From Micromonospora sp. BL4 (lineage in GTDB: Bacteria > Actinomycetota > Actinomycetes > Mycobacteriales > Micromonosporaceae), in NCBI RefSeq assembly GCF_003667505.1, contig NZ_RCVJ01000145.1:1-53042 (forward strand): 53,042 bases of DNA. The letters run 5' to 3'. Position numbers and translations under genes: made by a program. The notes beneath the pieces were generated by a model. The model was not told where the DNA came from, did no database searches, and saw nothing but the letters and a program-made list of their open reading frames with translations. Positions 15,362-23,557 of the stretch are shown piece by piece (the first letter of the stretch is position 1; each line of letters starts with the position of its first letter).

Positions 15362-16357
15362 CTATCTGCCGCACGTCGGGCAACGCTGGTGAACGGGTGA
15401 CGCCGGAGTGTCGGCCGCTGCGCTGGAGCGTGCCCGGATTGCGAGCGCCGCGGCCAGGGTGACTCCACCCAGGACGAAGGTGGCGGCGGTCGTACCGGTG
15501 ATGACGCGGAAGTCGGCGTAACCAGCCCCGACGACGGGGGCGATGTTCTCCGTCAGCGGGTACAGCGCGAGTAGTCCGATCGGGGTGAGGAGGACGAGCA
15601 AGGCCCACAGCCCGCGGGCGTCGCCGCGCAGGGACAGGACGGTCGCGGCCAGCACGGCGGTCAACAGGAGGGCCGCGCCGGCCTCCGGGAGGAACGCGCC
15701 CCCGTAGCTGAAGCGGTAGAACCACGCGCTCTCCCCGGACAGGACCCCGACGGCGATGAGGGCCGCGGCCAGCGCGATCGCCAGGGGTACGAGGCGTTGC
15801 CGTCGCGCCGTGCGCGAGGGACCTGCCAGCGCCAGGACGCCCAGCGTCGCCTGGGGAAGCAGGACGAACAGGTACGGACGGGGCAGCTCGAACAGGGCGG
15901 CGACGGGCACCACGGCGGCGGTGAGCAGCAGCGCCAGCCCGATGGCGGCGCGGACCCACCGGGCCGGCCCGACGGCGTACGCGACGGCGGCCAGCAGCCA
16001 ACCGGCCCAGATGACGATGCCGGTGGTGGCGAACGGACCGAATGCCGGCGAGCCCCACACACCCGAAGTGGTGACCACCTCGGCGGTGGCCCAGAAGCCG
16101 GCGAGCGCGGTCGCGGTGAGGTAGCTGAGGAGACCGGCGAGGCGTACGCCGGGTATGAGATCGGCAGCGCCGGCGGCGCGTAGGCGCTCTCGACCACCAC
16201 CGGCCACCACGTCCGCCACTTCGAGGATCGACGGCCAGCGGCGATCGGGCCCGGCCAGGTCGAGATACGTGCCGACGATCTCGGCGCCGCGTGCCTGGCG
16301 GTAGCCGGCAGGGTAGGCCCGGAGCAGGTGCCGGTACCGGCGTTCCAGGTCTCTCAT
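15362..16357 (-). CDS. HAAS-type membrane protein partnered with PadR
   Basis: 331 residues. Residues 1-60 (RRYRHLLRAYPAGYRQARG and what follows) form the small helical signalling domain often found in proteins encoded next to PadR regulators. The rest holds about eight hydrophobic helices. It overlaps the upstream padR-like gene by four bases (ATGA), so the two are made together. In such pairs the membrane protein is thought to be regulated by, or to modulate, PadR; its transport or sensing role is unknown. Confidence 0.7.
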   Translation of the reverse strand: MRDLERRYRHLLRAYPAGYRQARGAEIVGTYLDLAGPDRRWPSILEVADVVAGGGRERLRAAGAADLIPGVRLAGLLSYLTATALAGFWATAEVVTTSGVWGSPAFGPFATTGIVIWAGWLLAAVAYAVGPARWVRAAIGLALLLTAAVVPVAALFELPRPYLFVLLPQATLGVLALAGPSRTARRQRLVPLAIALAAALIAVGVLSGESAWFYRFSYGGAFLPEAGAALLLTAVLAATVLSLRGDARGLWALLVLLTPIGLLALYPLTENIAPVVGAGYADFRVITGTTAATFVLGGVTLAAALAIRARSSAAADTPASPVHQRCPTCGR

Positions 16358-16719
16358 GCCAGTCCTCCCGCGGGGCGCGGAGCGACGGGCCGGGCGGCGG
16401 GCGTCAGGTTGCCCAGGCGGGCGGTCGCGGCCTCCACGTTGCGCCGCAGACGCTCGGTCTCAGCGGCCAGGGTGGCGTTGCCCGTGGCGGAGAGGTGGTA
16501 GTAGCGCCGCAGGCGACCGTCGACGACCTCCTCGCGGTCGGCCTCGATGAGGCCCGCGTCCACCAACCGGTCGAGCGCGCCGTACAGGGTGCCGGGCCGC
16601 ATGGCGAGCCGGCCGCCGGACAGGGCAGCGACCGCACGGATGATCCCGTAGCCGTGCAGTGGCGGCCCGGCGAGAGCGGTGAGGATCCAGAAGGTCGGTT
16701 CCCGCAGTGGTGTGTCCAC
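16354..16719 (-). CDS. PadR-family transcriptional regulator
   Basis: 121 residues with a PadR winged helix: FWILTALAGPPLHGYGIIR, the recognition segment RPGTLYGALDRLVDAGLIE and the wing RRYYHLSATG. A C-terminal helix (AETERLRRNVEAATARL) supports dimerisation. These proteins repress their own operon until a ligand is bound. It is the first gene of a two-gene operon with the membrane protein at 15362-16357. Confidence 0.88.
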   Translation of the reverse strand: MDTPLREPTFWILTALAGPPLHGYGIIRAVAALSGGRLAMRPGTLYGALDRLVDAGLIEADREEVVDGRLRRYYHLSATGNATLAAETERLRRNVEAATARLGNLTPAARPVAPRPAGGLA

Positions 16720-16902
16720 CCCGGGAACATATCGGCTGCGAAGGTATGGGAAGGGCAGATCGCCGATGACGCCCCAAATCCTTTGTCCTTCGGCCGCTCA
16801 GGCTGCCAGCGCCGATTCCGCGAACGCGACTGGTCGTTACTCCGGCTGGAATGGGAAAACGGTGTGCGGAAGCGATCCCCGGCCGGTGCGGGCACAACGG
16901 GT

Positions 16903-16943
16903 GGAGCCTTCGGTCGGCGGCTCGACCGCCGACCGAAGGCTCC
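16903..16943 (-). terminator. Hairpin terminator after the tendamistat-like gene
   Basis: A perfect 18-bp stem (GGAGCCTTCGGTCGGCGG and its complement) with a 5-base loop, 13 bases past the stop of the minus-strand gene. There is no U tract, as is usual in high-GC actinobacteria. Confidence 0.75.
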
Positions 16944-16956
16944 TGGAAGTGCCGGA

Positions 16957-17262
16957 TCAGCAGTTGTCCGCGCCGTTGAAGACCCGGGGAACCCGGGCCA
17001 CCTTCGACGAGATCTGGTAGCCCGGTTCGACGGTCCAGCAGGCTCCGTCGGCCCCGAAGTTCCAGGAGATCTTGATGCGGACGTTGGAGCCGCAGTCGTT
17101 GCGCGCGTAGCCGGTCTGCGTGACCGTTCCCTGCGACACCCAGACCGCGACACAGCTTGGAGCATTGCCGGCGTAGGCCGGCGCCGCTCCGACGGTCGCG
17201 ATCAGGCCTGCCGCGACAGCGCCGACGGCCGCCGCTTTTCTGCCTCTGGCTCGGACTCTCAC
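16957..17262 (-). CDS. Secreted tendamistat-like (alpha-amylase inhibitor fold) protein
   Basis: 101 residues from GTG 17262, chosen because GGAGG is six bases upstream; the GTG at 17268 is too close to it. Residues 1-31 are a Sec signal peptide ending at APAYA. The mature ~70 residues have four Cys in the tendamistat pattern (PSC, NDC, GACW, and the C-terminal DNC) with the intervening NVRIKI strand and a CWTVEPG turn like tendamistat's CYAVAPG. The inhibitory Trp-Arg-Tyr triad is absent; the equivalent loop reads TQTGYARN. It may thus have the inhibitor fold without amylase inhibition. A strong hairpin follows the gene. Confidence 0.6.
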   Translation of the reverse strand: MRVRARGRKAAAVGAVAAGLIATVGAAPAYAGNAPSCVAVWVSQGTVTQTGYARNDCGSNVRIKISWNFGADGACWTVEPGYQISSKVARVPRVFNGADNC

Positions 17263-17553
17263 GAGCACTCCTCCCGTTCGCCTGCCACCCCGTGTGACAG
17301 ACCCTCGGAAAGTACGTGTTTAATCGATGCACAGCAATGAAGCTTTCAGCGTGGACAATAATCTGATTCACTTCGCATGATCCTCTGATCGGCGGACCGC
17401 GTCGCTGACTGAAAGCTGACCGAGAACTGACCAGGGAAAGGCGGGCAAGGTGAACGAAACGAAAGCCGGGGAGATCGTCGACGAATTTGTGTGATCGGTG
17501 TCACACTGACGGACCGAACCATGTCGGCCATGGCGAACGACGAGGGGTATGTG

Positions 17554-18099
17554 ATGGCAGACCGGCGGGAGCCGCCCAGCGATGCGCACCTCGTGCGTGG
17601 CATCGCCGAGCGCGACCGGCACGCCTGCGCCGAGCTGTACCGCAGGTACGCCCCGTGGCTCGCCGCCCGCCTCGGTCACCGCTGCCCGGACGGCACGGTC
17701 ATCGACGACGTGATCCAGGACGTCTTCGTCTCGATCTGGAGCCGACCGCCCCGCGACGACGTCGATGACGTCGCCGGGTGGCTCTGGCGGATCGGGTACC
17801 GGCGTCTGGTCGACCTTCAGCGAGGCGCCGGGCTGCGCGCCCGGCTGCAACGCCGGCTCTTCGGCCAGCGCCTCCCGCACGAGCCGTCGGCGGAGGACTC
17901 CATCCTCGACGCACTCGGCTGCGGAGAGCCGGCGCAGGCGTTGTCCCGGCTCCCGGTCGACCAGCAGACCGCCCTGCGGGTCACCGCGGTGGACGGCCTG
18001 ACCATGGAGGAGGCCGCGCGGCTTCTCGGGGTGCCGGTCGGAACGGTCAAGACCCGCGTGCAGCGGGCCCGTCGACGGCTACGTGCGGAGCTGGCATGA
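17554..18099 (+). CDS. ECF-type sigma factor
   Basis: 181 residues from ATG 17554 (GTG 17551 equally possible), with GAGGGG upstream; further ATGs at 17521 and 17530 lack one. Region 2 contains DDVIQDVFVSIWSRP and region 4 the helix-turn-helix LTMEEAARLLGVPVGTVKTRVQRARRRL. It directs RNA polymerase to a stress or surface regulon. The stop overlaps the start of the next gene, a zinc-finger membrane protein, which is the usual sigma/anti-sigma coupling. An ABC exporter follows in the same operon and is the likely target. Confidence 0.88.
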   Translation: MADRREPPSDAHLVRGIAERDRHACAELYRRYAPWLAARLGHRCPDGTVIDDVIQDVFVSIWSRPPRDDVDDVAGWLWRIGYRRLVDLQRGAGLRARLQRRLFGQRLPHEPSAEDSILDALGCGEPAQALSRLPVDQQTALRVTAVDGLTMEEAARLLGVPVGTVKTRVQRARRRLRAELA

Positions 18100-18980
18100 C
18101 CAGGCCGAGCGACCGAGGGCGTGACCTGCGGGACGCGGCGACCCCGCCGGGCGGGCACGTCGCCGCCGAGGTGCTGCGGGAGTACGTCGACGGCCACCTG
18201 CCCGCCGCCGCCCTGGCCGGCGTCGAGGGGCACGTCGACGGATGCCCCGAATGCCGGCAGGAGCTGACCCGGCTGTCGCCGCCGACCCGCTACGAGCGGC
18301 TGTGGTCGGCCATCGACGAAACCCTCGACGAGCCGCGCCGCGGCCCCGCGGAGCGGGCCCTGATCTGGTGCGGGGTGTCCCCGGAGACCGCCCGGCTGGT
18401 CGCCGCCACCCCCGCGCTGCGCCGATCCTGGACCATCGCGGCGGGGCTCGTGCTCTTCACCGCCGCCCTCGTGGCCCGGTTGTCGCCGCTGGACTCGCCG
18501 TCGCTGCTCCTGCTCGCGATCTCGCCCATGCTTCCGGTGCTCGGTGTCGCCGTCTCCTTCGGACGCCGGTTCGACCCGACGTACGAGATCACCCTGGTGG
18601 CGCCCGTGCACGGGCTGCGGCTCGCGCTTCTGCGTACCGCCGCGGTCCTGGGGGTGGCGGCCGGCCTGGCCGCGGCCGCCAGCCTGGTGCTGCCCCGCAG
18701 CGGTCCCGCGACCCTGGCCTGGCTGCTTCCGATGCTCGCGCTGACGCTGGTCACCCTGGCGATGACCGCGCGGGTCGACCCGGTCGTGGCCGCCGCGGTG
18801 ACCGGCGCCGGCTGGCTGGCCCTGCTCTTCGCCACGACCCACTTCGCCGACGGCCGGTCGCTCCTGCTCACCGCCACCGGTCAGGCGGCGGTGAGCGTGG
18901 TGGCCGTGGCCGCGGCCGTCGGTCTGGCGCTGGCCCGCCGCCGATTCGACCAACAGCCCACCGTCGTCCTGACCCCCTGA
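18096..18980 (+). CDS. Membrane anti-sigma factor with zinc finger
   Basis: 294 residues from ATG 18096, which overlaps the sigma factor stop. The N-terminus carries the zf-HC2 anti-sigma motif (LREYVDGHLP, then GHVDGCPEC, the H-x3-C-x2-C site). The rest has about six transmembrane helices, from TIAAGLVLFTAALVARL to AAVSVVAVAAAVGLALARR, far more than the single helix of most anti-sigma factors. The likely role is to hold the upstream sigma factor at the membrane until a signal arrives. The multi-helix part may sense the membrane or the ABC exporter that follows. Confidence 0.8.
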   Translation: MTRPSDRGRDLRDAATPPGGHVAAEVLREYVDGHLPAAALAGVEGHVDGCPECRQELTRLSPPTRYERLWSAIDETLDEPRRGPAERALIWCGVSPETARLVAATPALRRSWTIAAGLVLFTAALVARLSPLDSPSLLLLAISPMLPVLGVAVSFGRRFDPTYEITLVAPVHGLRLALLRTAAVLGVAAGLAAAASLVLPRSGPATLAWLLPMLALTLVTLAMTARVDPVVAAAVTGAGWLALLFATTHFADGRSLLLTATGQAAVSVVAVAAAVGLALARRRFDQQPTVVLTP

Positions 18981-18998
18981 CCAGCTCGGAGGACCCGA

Positions 18999-19886
18999 AT
19001 GTCGCATCCCGCGGAAACGACGCCGGGGCAGCTCGTCGCCGTTGACGGGTTGACCCTGCGGTACCGGCGGCACACGGCTCTCGCCGGGGTCTCGTTCACC
19101 GCCGGCGAGGGGGTGACCGGGCTGCTCGGGCCGAACGGCGCGGGCAAGACGTCGCTGTTGCGGATTCTCGCCACCGCGATGCCGCCGGATGCGGGCACCG
19201 TGCGGATCCTCGACACCGATCCGCTCACGACCGCCGGCCGGCTGGCGACCCGCCGGCGGATGGGTTACCTGCCGCAGCAGCCGGGCTTCTTCCCGAACTT
19301 CACCGCGTACGAGTTCATCGACTACGTCGCGATCCTCAAGGAGATCACCGATCGCCGGCAGCGCCGGGACGAGACCCTCCGGGTGCTGGCGGCGGTCGGC
19401 CTCAGCGACGACCGGGGCAAGCGGATCAAGGCGCTGTCCGGCGGGATGCGGCAGCGGGTGGCCCTCGCCGCCGCCATCGTGGGCGATCCGCGCGTGCTCA
19501 TCCTCGACGAGCCGACCGTCGGGCTCGACCCCGAACAGCGCCTCCGGTTCCGCGAGCTGATCGCGGATCTCGGCGAGGGGCGGGTCGTCCTGCTCTCCAC
19601 CCACCAGACCGAGGACGTCTCGGCCCTGTGCCACCGGGTGATCGTGCTGGACCGGGGCGTCGTCCGCTTCGACGGCCCACCCCCACAGTTGACGGCGCTG
19701 GCCGAGAACCGGGTCTGGCACAGCGCCGAACGCAGTCCGCAGGCGGTGGCGGCCTGGCGCACCGGGGTGGGCACGGTCCGCAACATCGGCGTCCCTCCCG
19801 CGGCTGCCGACCTCGTCCCCGCCACCCTCGAAGACGGTTACCTGCTGCTGCTCGACCCGTCCGCAGCCACGGAGGTCGCGGCGTGA
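18999..19886 (+). CDS. ABC exporter ATP-binding protein
   Basis: 295 residues. Walker A is GPNGAGKT (44-51), the signature LSGGMRQRVALAAAI, Walker B VLILDEPTVGLD and the H-loop STHQTED. The start at 18999 has GGAGG six bases upstream. This is the ATPase half of an exporter whose membrane parts are the next two genes; it overlaps the first of them. Its place behind a sigma/anti-sigma pair suggests the exporter responds to envelope stress. Confidence 0.92.
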   Translation: MSHPAETTPGQLVAVDGLTLRYRRHTALAGVSFTAGEGVTGLLGPNGAGKTSLLRILATAMPPDAGTVRILDTDPLTTAGRLATRRRMGYLPQQPGFFPNFTAYEFIDYVAILKEITDRRQRRDETLRVLAAVGLSDDRGKRIKALSGGMRQRVALAAAIVGDPRVLILDEPTVGLDPEQRLRFRELIADLGEGRVVLLSTHQTEDVSALCHRVIVLDRGVVRFDGPPPQLTALAENRVWHSAERSPQAVAAWRTGVGTVRNIGVPPAAADLVPATLEDGYLLLLDPSAATEVAA

Positions 19887-21469
19887 CCGGGACCAGCCTG
19901 GCGCCGGCGCCCACCTCCCGGCCGCCGGTGACGCCCCGCCCCCGTGGCGCGGTCAGCGCTCTCTTCCGGATCGAGGCCGTCCGGCTGCTGCGTCATCCGG
20001 CGGTGCTGACCGGCCTCCTCCTCTACCTCGCCCTGTGGGCCTACGAGTGGGGCACCGGCGGCCTCGCGCACCGCTACCCCGTCCTTCAGGACGAGGACCG
20101 GTACTCCCAGGTGCCGCTGCTGCTGGTCGCCGCCGGGGCGTTCATCGCGAGCAACCTGGCCCTCACCCGGGCGCAGCGGTCCGGCGTCGCCGCGGTCACC
20201 GACCTGCTCGCGCTGGCGCCGTGGCGGCGTACCCTCGCGCAGCTTCTCGCGCCGCTGCCGTTGGCGATGCTCAGCGGGCTCCTCGTCGGCGCACGTGTCG
20301 CCCACCTCGCCGCCGCGCCCGGAGCGGTCGGGCGACCGTCCCTGCTGGAGCTGGCCACCGGGCCACTGATCGTCCTGCTCGCCGGGGTCGCCGGCGTCGC
20401 CGTGGGAAGGCTGACCTCGATGGTCGCCGTCGGCCCCCTGGTGATCCTCGGCATGGCGATCTTCACGCTCGTGGGCGCGGTCACGCTGGGCCGGCCGATG
20501 CTCAAGTGGTGGGGTCTCGTCGCGATCGAGGACGAGTTCGAACCGCCCCTGCCGGCGGACCTCATGCACCGGCCCGTGACGGCCCACCTGGTCTACCTGG
20601 CCGCCTGCGCCGCGGTGTGCTGCGCGGTGGCCCTGGCCCGCAGCGGCGTCGACCGGCGGATCGGGGTGACGGCGGTGGGAGTCACCACGGTGCTGGCCGT
20701 GGTCGCCGGGGCGGGGCAGTCGGTCACGGTGCCCGGGGACGTGGCCGCCCGGCGGTCGGTCGCCGAACGGGAGCCTTCGGCGCAGCAGACGTGTCGGACG
20801 GTGGACACGGTCACCTACTGCGCCTTCCGCGACTTCGAGGGCCGTATCGACCAGTGGTCGACGCTGGTCGGCGGAATGCTCCGGCACACTCCTCCCGACA
20901 GGGCCGCCGACCGGTACGTCGTCCGGCAGCGCCTCCTGTTCGGCGCCACCACCAGTTCGGTCAGCATCTCGCCGCCGCTCGCCGTCTGGGCGGCGGACGA
21001 CGCGCGGGCCGGTACGCCGGGCGCGGTGCCGGTCGGCACGAAGTGGGGCACGGACCAGATCGGCGGGGACGCGATGCTCAGCTTCGCCGGGCACTTCGCC
21101 GCGCGGGTCGTCACCGGCGAGCCGCCGACCGAGGCCTCGGCCCTGTCCGTCTGCCGATCCCGTGCGGTGCTGGTGCTGTGGCTCGCCGCCACGGCGACCG
21201 AGGAGACGACCGCGGCGCTGCGCAGCCTGTTGCCGCGGACCGGCGGCAGCGTGGTCCTTCCGCTGCTGGACTCGTCGCTCGGGCTGTCGATCGGTCGGCA
21301 GGAGGTCTCGGTGGTCAGGTCGCTGCTGGACAGGCCGGCAGACCAGGTGGCTCAGCAGGTGATCGCCAACTGGGCCGAATTGACCCGGCCGGAGACCGGC
21401 ACCGAGCGGGCGGCGAGCCTGCTGGGCACGCGGGTGCTGGGCCCGGCGGCCGAGGGCGCCCGATGCTGA
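19883..21469 (+). CDS. ABC-2-like membrane subunit
   Basis: 528 residues from GTG 19883, whose last bases overlap the stop of the ATPase gene. There are five or six helices in the first half (for example LLLVAAGAFIASNLAL, PLVILGMAIFTLVGAV), two more around residue 250, then a ~200-residue non-membrane domain with paired Cys (CRTVDTVTYC). It is probably the permease of the exporter, with an extracytoplasmic domain. No detailed family is recognised. Confidence 0.75.
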   Translation: MTGTSLAPAPTSRPPVTPRPRGAVSALFRIEAVRLLRHPAVLTGLLLYLALWAYEWGTGGLAHRYPVLQDEDRYSQVPLLLVAAGAFIASNLALTRAQRSGVAAVTDLLALAPWRRTLAQLLAPLPLAMLSGLLVGARVAHLAAAPGAVGRPSLLELATGPLIVLLAGVAGVAVGRLTSMVAVGPLVILGMAIFTLVGAVTLGRPMLKWWGLVAIEDEFEPPLPADLMHRPVTAHLVYLAACAAVCCAVALARSGVDRRIGVTAVGVTTVLAVVAGAGQSVTVPGDVAARRSVAEREPSAQQTCRTVDTVTYCAFRDFEGRIDQWSTLVGGMLRHTPPDRAADRYVVRQRLLFGATTSSVSISPPLAVWAADDARAGTPGAVPVGTKWGTDQIGGDAMLSFAGHFAARVVTGEPPTEASALSVCRSRAVLVLWLAATATEETTAALRSLLPRTGGSVVLPLLDSSLGLSIGRQEVSVVRSLLDRPADQVAQQVIANWAELTRPETGTERAASLLGTRVLGPAAEGARC

Positions 21470-22194
21470 CGACGGTGCGGGCGTTGCTGCCCCACGTGTT
21501 CCGGTCGAGCCGGAAGGCTCCGCCGGTGCTCTGCGGCGTCTTGGCCCTCGTGCTCGCCGCGCTGCCGCTGGCGGTCTCCTACCGGATGGAGATCCCGTAC
21601 GCGGTCACCCTGATCAGGGTGGTGTCGGTGACCGTGGCGCTCGGCGTGGCCTTCGCGCTGGACGACCCGGCCAGCCCGACGACGCAGGTGACCCCCACGT
21701 CCAACCTCCTGGTCCGCCTGACGCGGATCGCGCTGTCCGCCCTTCCCCTGGTGGTGGTGTGGCTCGGTGCGCTGCTGCTCTGCCGGGCGGCGGTGCCGGC
21801 GGAGGCCCGGCCGTACCTGCCGGTCGGGGGTCTCGCTCTGGAGGCGACGGCCCTTCTGGTGACGACTCTGGCCTTCGCGGCGGTCGCGGTCCGGGTCTCG
21901 GCCCCCACCCACGGCGGGCTGGCGGCCATGCCCGGCCTGCTGCTCGCGACGACGGCCGTGACCCTGCTGCCGGACGACGTGCAGCCGTTCGCCGGGCCGG
22001 GGTCGACGCGGTGGGACGCCTCGCGGTGGTTCTGGCTGGTCCTCCTTGTCGGGGCGGTGGTCGTCCTGGCCAGCCTCCTGGGCGAGGCGGGGCACCGCCG
22101 GCGGCGCCGGTCGCCGGCGGTGGCCGCACCGGCGGCCGAGCAGGTGCCGGCGACCGCCGAGCACGAGGCGCGGTCGCGACGATCCGTGGCCTGA
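21463..22194 (+). CDS. Second membrane subunit of the ABC exporter
   Basis: 243 residues, start overlapping the end of the upstream gene. Six hydrophobic helices (APPVLCGVLALVLAALPLAV at the start, WFWLVLLVGAVVVLASLL at the end), and a basic tail. There are no motifs that identify a substrate. It is the last gene of the sigma/anti-sigma/exporter operon; a perfect palindromic terminator follows 48 bases later. Confidence 0.7.
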   Translation: MLTTVRALLPHVFRSSRKAPPVLCGVLALVLAALPLAVSYRMEIPYAVTLIRVVSVTVALGVAFALDDPASPTTQVTPTSNLLVRLTRIALSALPLVVVWLGALLLCRAAVPAEARPYLPVGGLALEATALLVTTLAFAAVAVRVSAPTHGGLAAMPGLLLATTAVTLLPDDVQPFAGPGSTRWDASRWFWLVLLVGAVVVLASLLGEAGHRRRRRSPAVAAPAAEQVPATAEHEARSRRSVA

Positions 22195-22241
22195 TCCGGT
22201 CATCCCCGAACGTCCCCACGGGCCCGCGCCGCGCGTCCTGA

Positions 22242-22273
22242 CGATGCCCCCGTCCGGCCGGACGGGGGCATCG
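22242..22273 (+). terminator. Perfect 32-bp palindromic terminator
   Basis: CGATGCCCCCGTCC, GGCC, then the exact complement: a 14-bp stem with a 4-base loop, directly behind the exporter operon. No U tract follows. Confidence 0.8.
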
Positions 22274-22529
22274 TCGTCATCCGCCGCCGCCGCGGGGCGG
22301 GCGGCAGAAGTGCTGGTCAGCGGGCGGCAACCGTCGCCGGCAGCAGCATTTCCATCGAAGGATCTTTACTTTCGTCGAATCGATACATAGATTGATGTCA
22401 TCAGTCGAAAGTTCTGAGTCTTCCGAGCAAAGTCGCGGCGACTCATGAGCTCGCGGGCCGTCCCTCCGTTGCTCGACGGTCGTCGCACTCTGCCTTGTCG
22501 CGGCTTGACCCGGTCGAGAACGGAGTCTC
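22274..22529 (+). promoter_or_regulatory. Non-coding leader of the copper/PQQ operon
   Basis: With the terminator just before it, this makes a 335-base gap without a gene. From 22345 to 22415 it is unusually AT-rich for the region and holds the inverted heptamers ACTTTCG (22368-22374) and CGAAAGT (22406-22412) around TCGATACATAGATTGATG. It is a likely promoter and operator region, but no clear -35/-10 pair can be fixed. Confidence 0.35.
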
Positions 22530-23534
22530 ATGGACAACAATCCCGTCGGCTCCCAACGCCCCCTGTCCCGCAGAGCCCTGATGGCCACCGGAGTGCTGGC
22601 CGCCGGCGCTGTCGGCGTGACCGCCTCCACGGTCGGCGTCCCCTTCAGCGGCAGTCCGGCCCAGGCCGTGGCCGGCATCACCAAGAAGGTCACCATCTAC
22701 GCCGAACAGCTGCCCGGCGGGCTGTTCGGGTACGGCCTGGCGCCCGGCCAGGCCACCGTGCCCGGGCCGGTGCTGGAGATCTACGAGGGCGACACCCTGG
22801 AGATCACCCTGGTCAACACCACCAGCCAGCGGCTGTCCATCCATCCACACGGGGTGGACTACAGCACCGACTCGGACGGCAGCCCCCTCAACGCCTCGTT
22901 CAACAACCCGGGCGAGACCCGGACGTACGTGTGGCGCTCGCGGGAGATGTTCCTCGCGTCCGGTCGGCGCTTCATGCCGGGCAGCGCCGGCTACTGGCAC
23001 TACCACGACCACGCGATGGGCACCGACCACGGCACCGCCGGGGTGGCCAAGGGGCTGTACGGCGCGCTGATCGTGCGGCGTCGCGGCGACATCCTGCCGG
23101 AGAAGCAGTACACGGTCGTGTTCAACGACATGATGATCAACAACCGGATGGCGCCGGACACGCCGATGTTCGAGGCGAACCTGGGCCAGCGGGTGGAGTG
23201 GCTCGCCATCGGGCACGGCGGCACCTTCCACACCTTCCACCTGCACGCGCACCGCTGGGCGGACAACCGCACCGGGATGCTCGAGGGCCCGGCCGACCCC
23301 AGCCTCGTGATCGACAACAAGGACCTCAACCCGGGCAGCTCGTTCGGGTTCCAGGTGCTCGCCGGGGAGGGCGTCGGGCCCGGCGCGTGGATGTACCACT
23401 GCCACGTGCAGTCCCACTCCGACGGCGGCATGGCCGGGATCTTCCTGGTGCGCAACGCCGACGGCAGCATGCCGCCGGGTGCGGAAGAGGCCATCCACAG
23501 ATTCCAGGGCCACACCCACACGCACAGCAGCTGA
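22530..23534 (+). CDS. Tat-exported two-domain multicopper oxidase (small laccase type)
   Basis: 334 residues. Residues 11-46 are a Tat signal (SRRALMATGVLAAGAVGV, cleavage near AQAVA). All copper motifs are present: HPHG (105-108), HYHDH (157-161), HTFHLHAH (234-241) and HCHVQSHSDGGM (290-301). That gives the trinuclear centre plus a type 1 site with Met301 as axial ligand. The length and two cupredoxin domains match the small bacterial laccases, which work as trimers and oxidise phenols or metals with reduction of oxygen to water. GGAG sits four bases before the ATG. It is the first gene of an all-secreted operon with a PQQ-type dehydrogenase and a cupredoxin. Confidence 0.9.
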   Translation: MDNNPVGSQRPLSRRALMATGVLAAGAVGVTASTVGVPFSGSPAQAVAGITKKVTIYAEQLPGGLFGYGLAPGQATVPGPVLEIYEGDTLEITLVNTTSQRLSIHPHGVDYSTDSDGSPLNASFNNPGETRTYVWRSREMFLASGRRFMPGSAGYWHYHDHAMGTDHGTAGVAKGLYGALIVRRRGDILPEKQYTVVFNDMMINNRMAPDTPMFEANLGQRVEWLAIGHGGTFHTFHLHAHRWADNRTGMLEGPADPSLVIDNKDLNPGSSFGFQVLAGEGVGPGAWMYHCHVQSHSDGGMAGIFLVRNADGSMPPGAEEAIHRFQGHTHTHSS

Positions 23535-23557
23535 GCGAATCGAAAGTGGGGACGGGG

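Noticed and set aside
22195..22529. A riboswitch upstream of the copper/PQQ operon
   Set aside because: No conserved riboswitch core was recognisable. Only a short inverted heptamer pair and an AT-rich pocket are visible.
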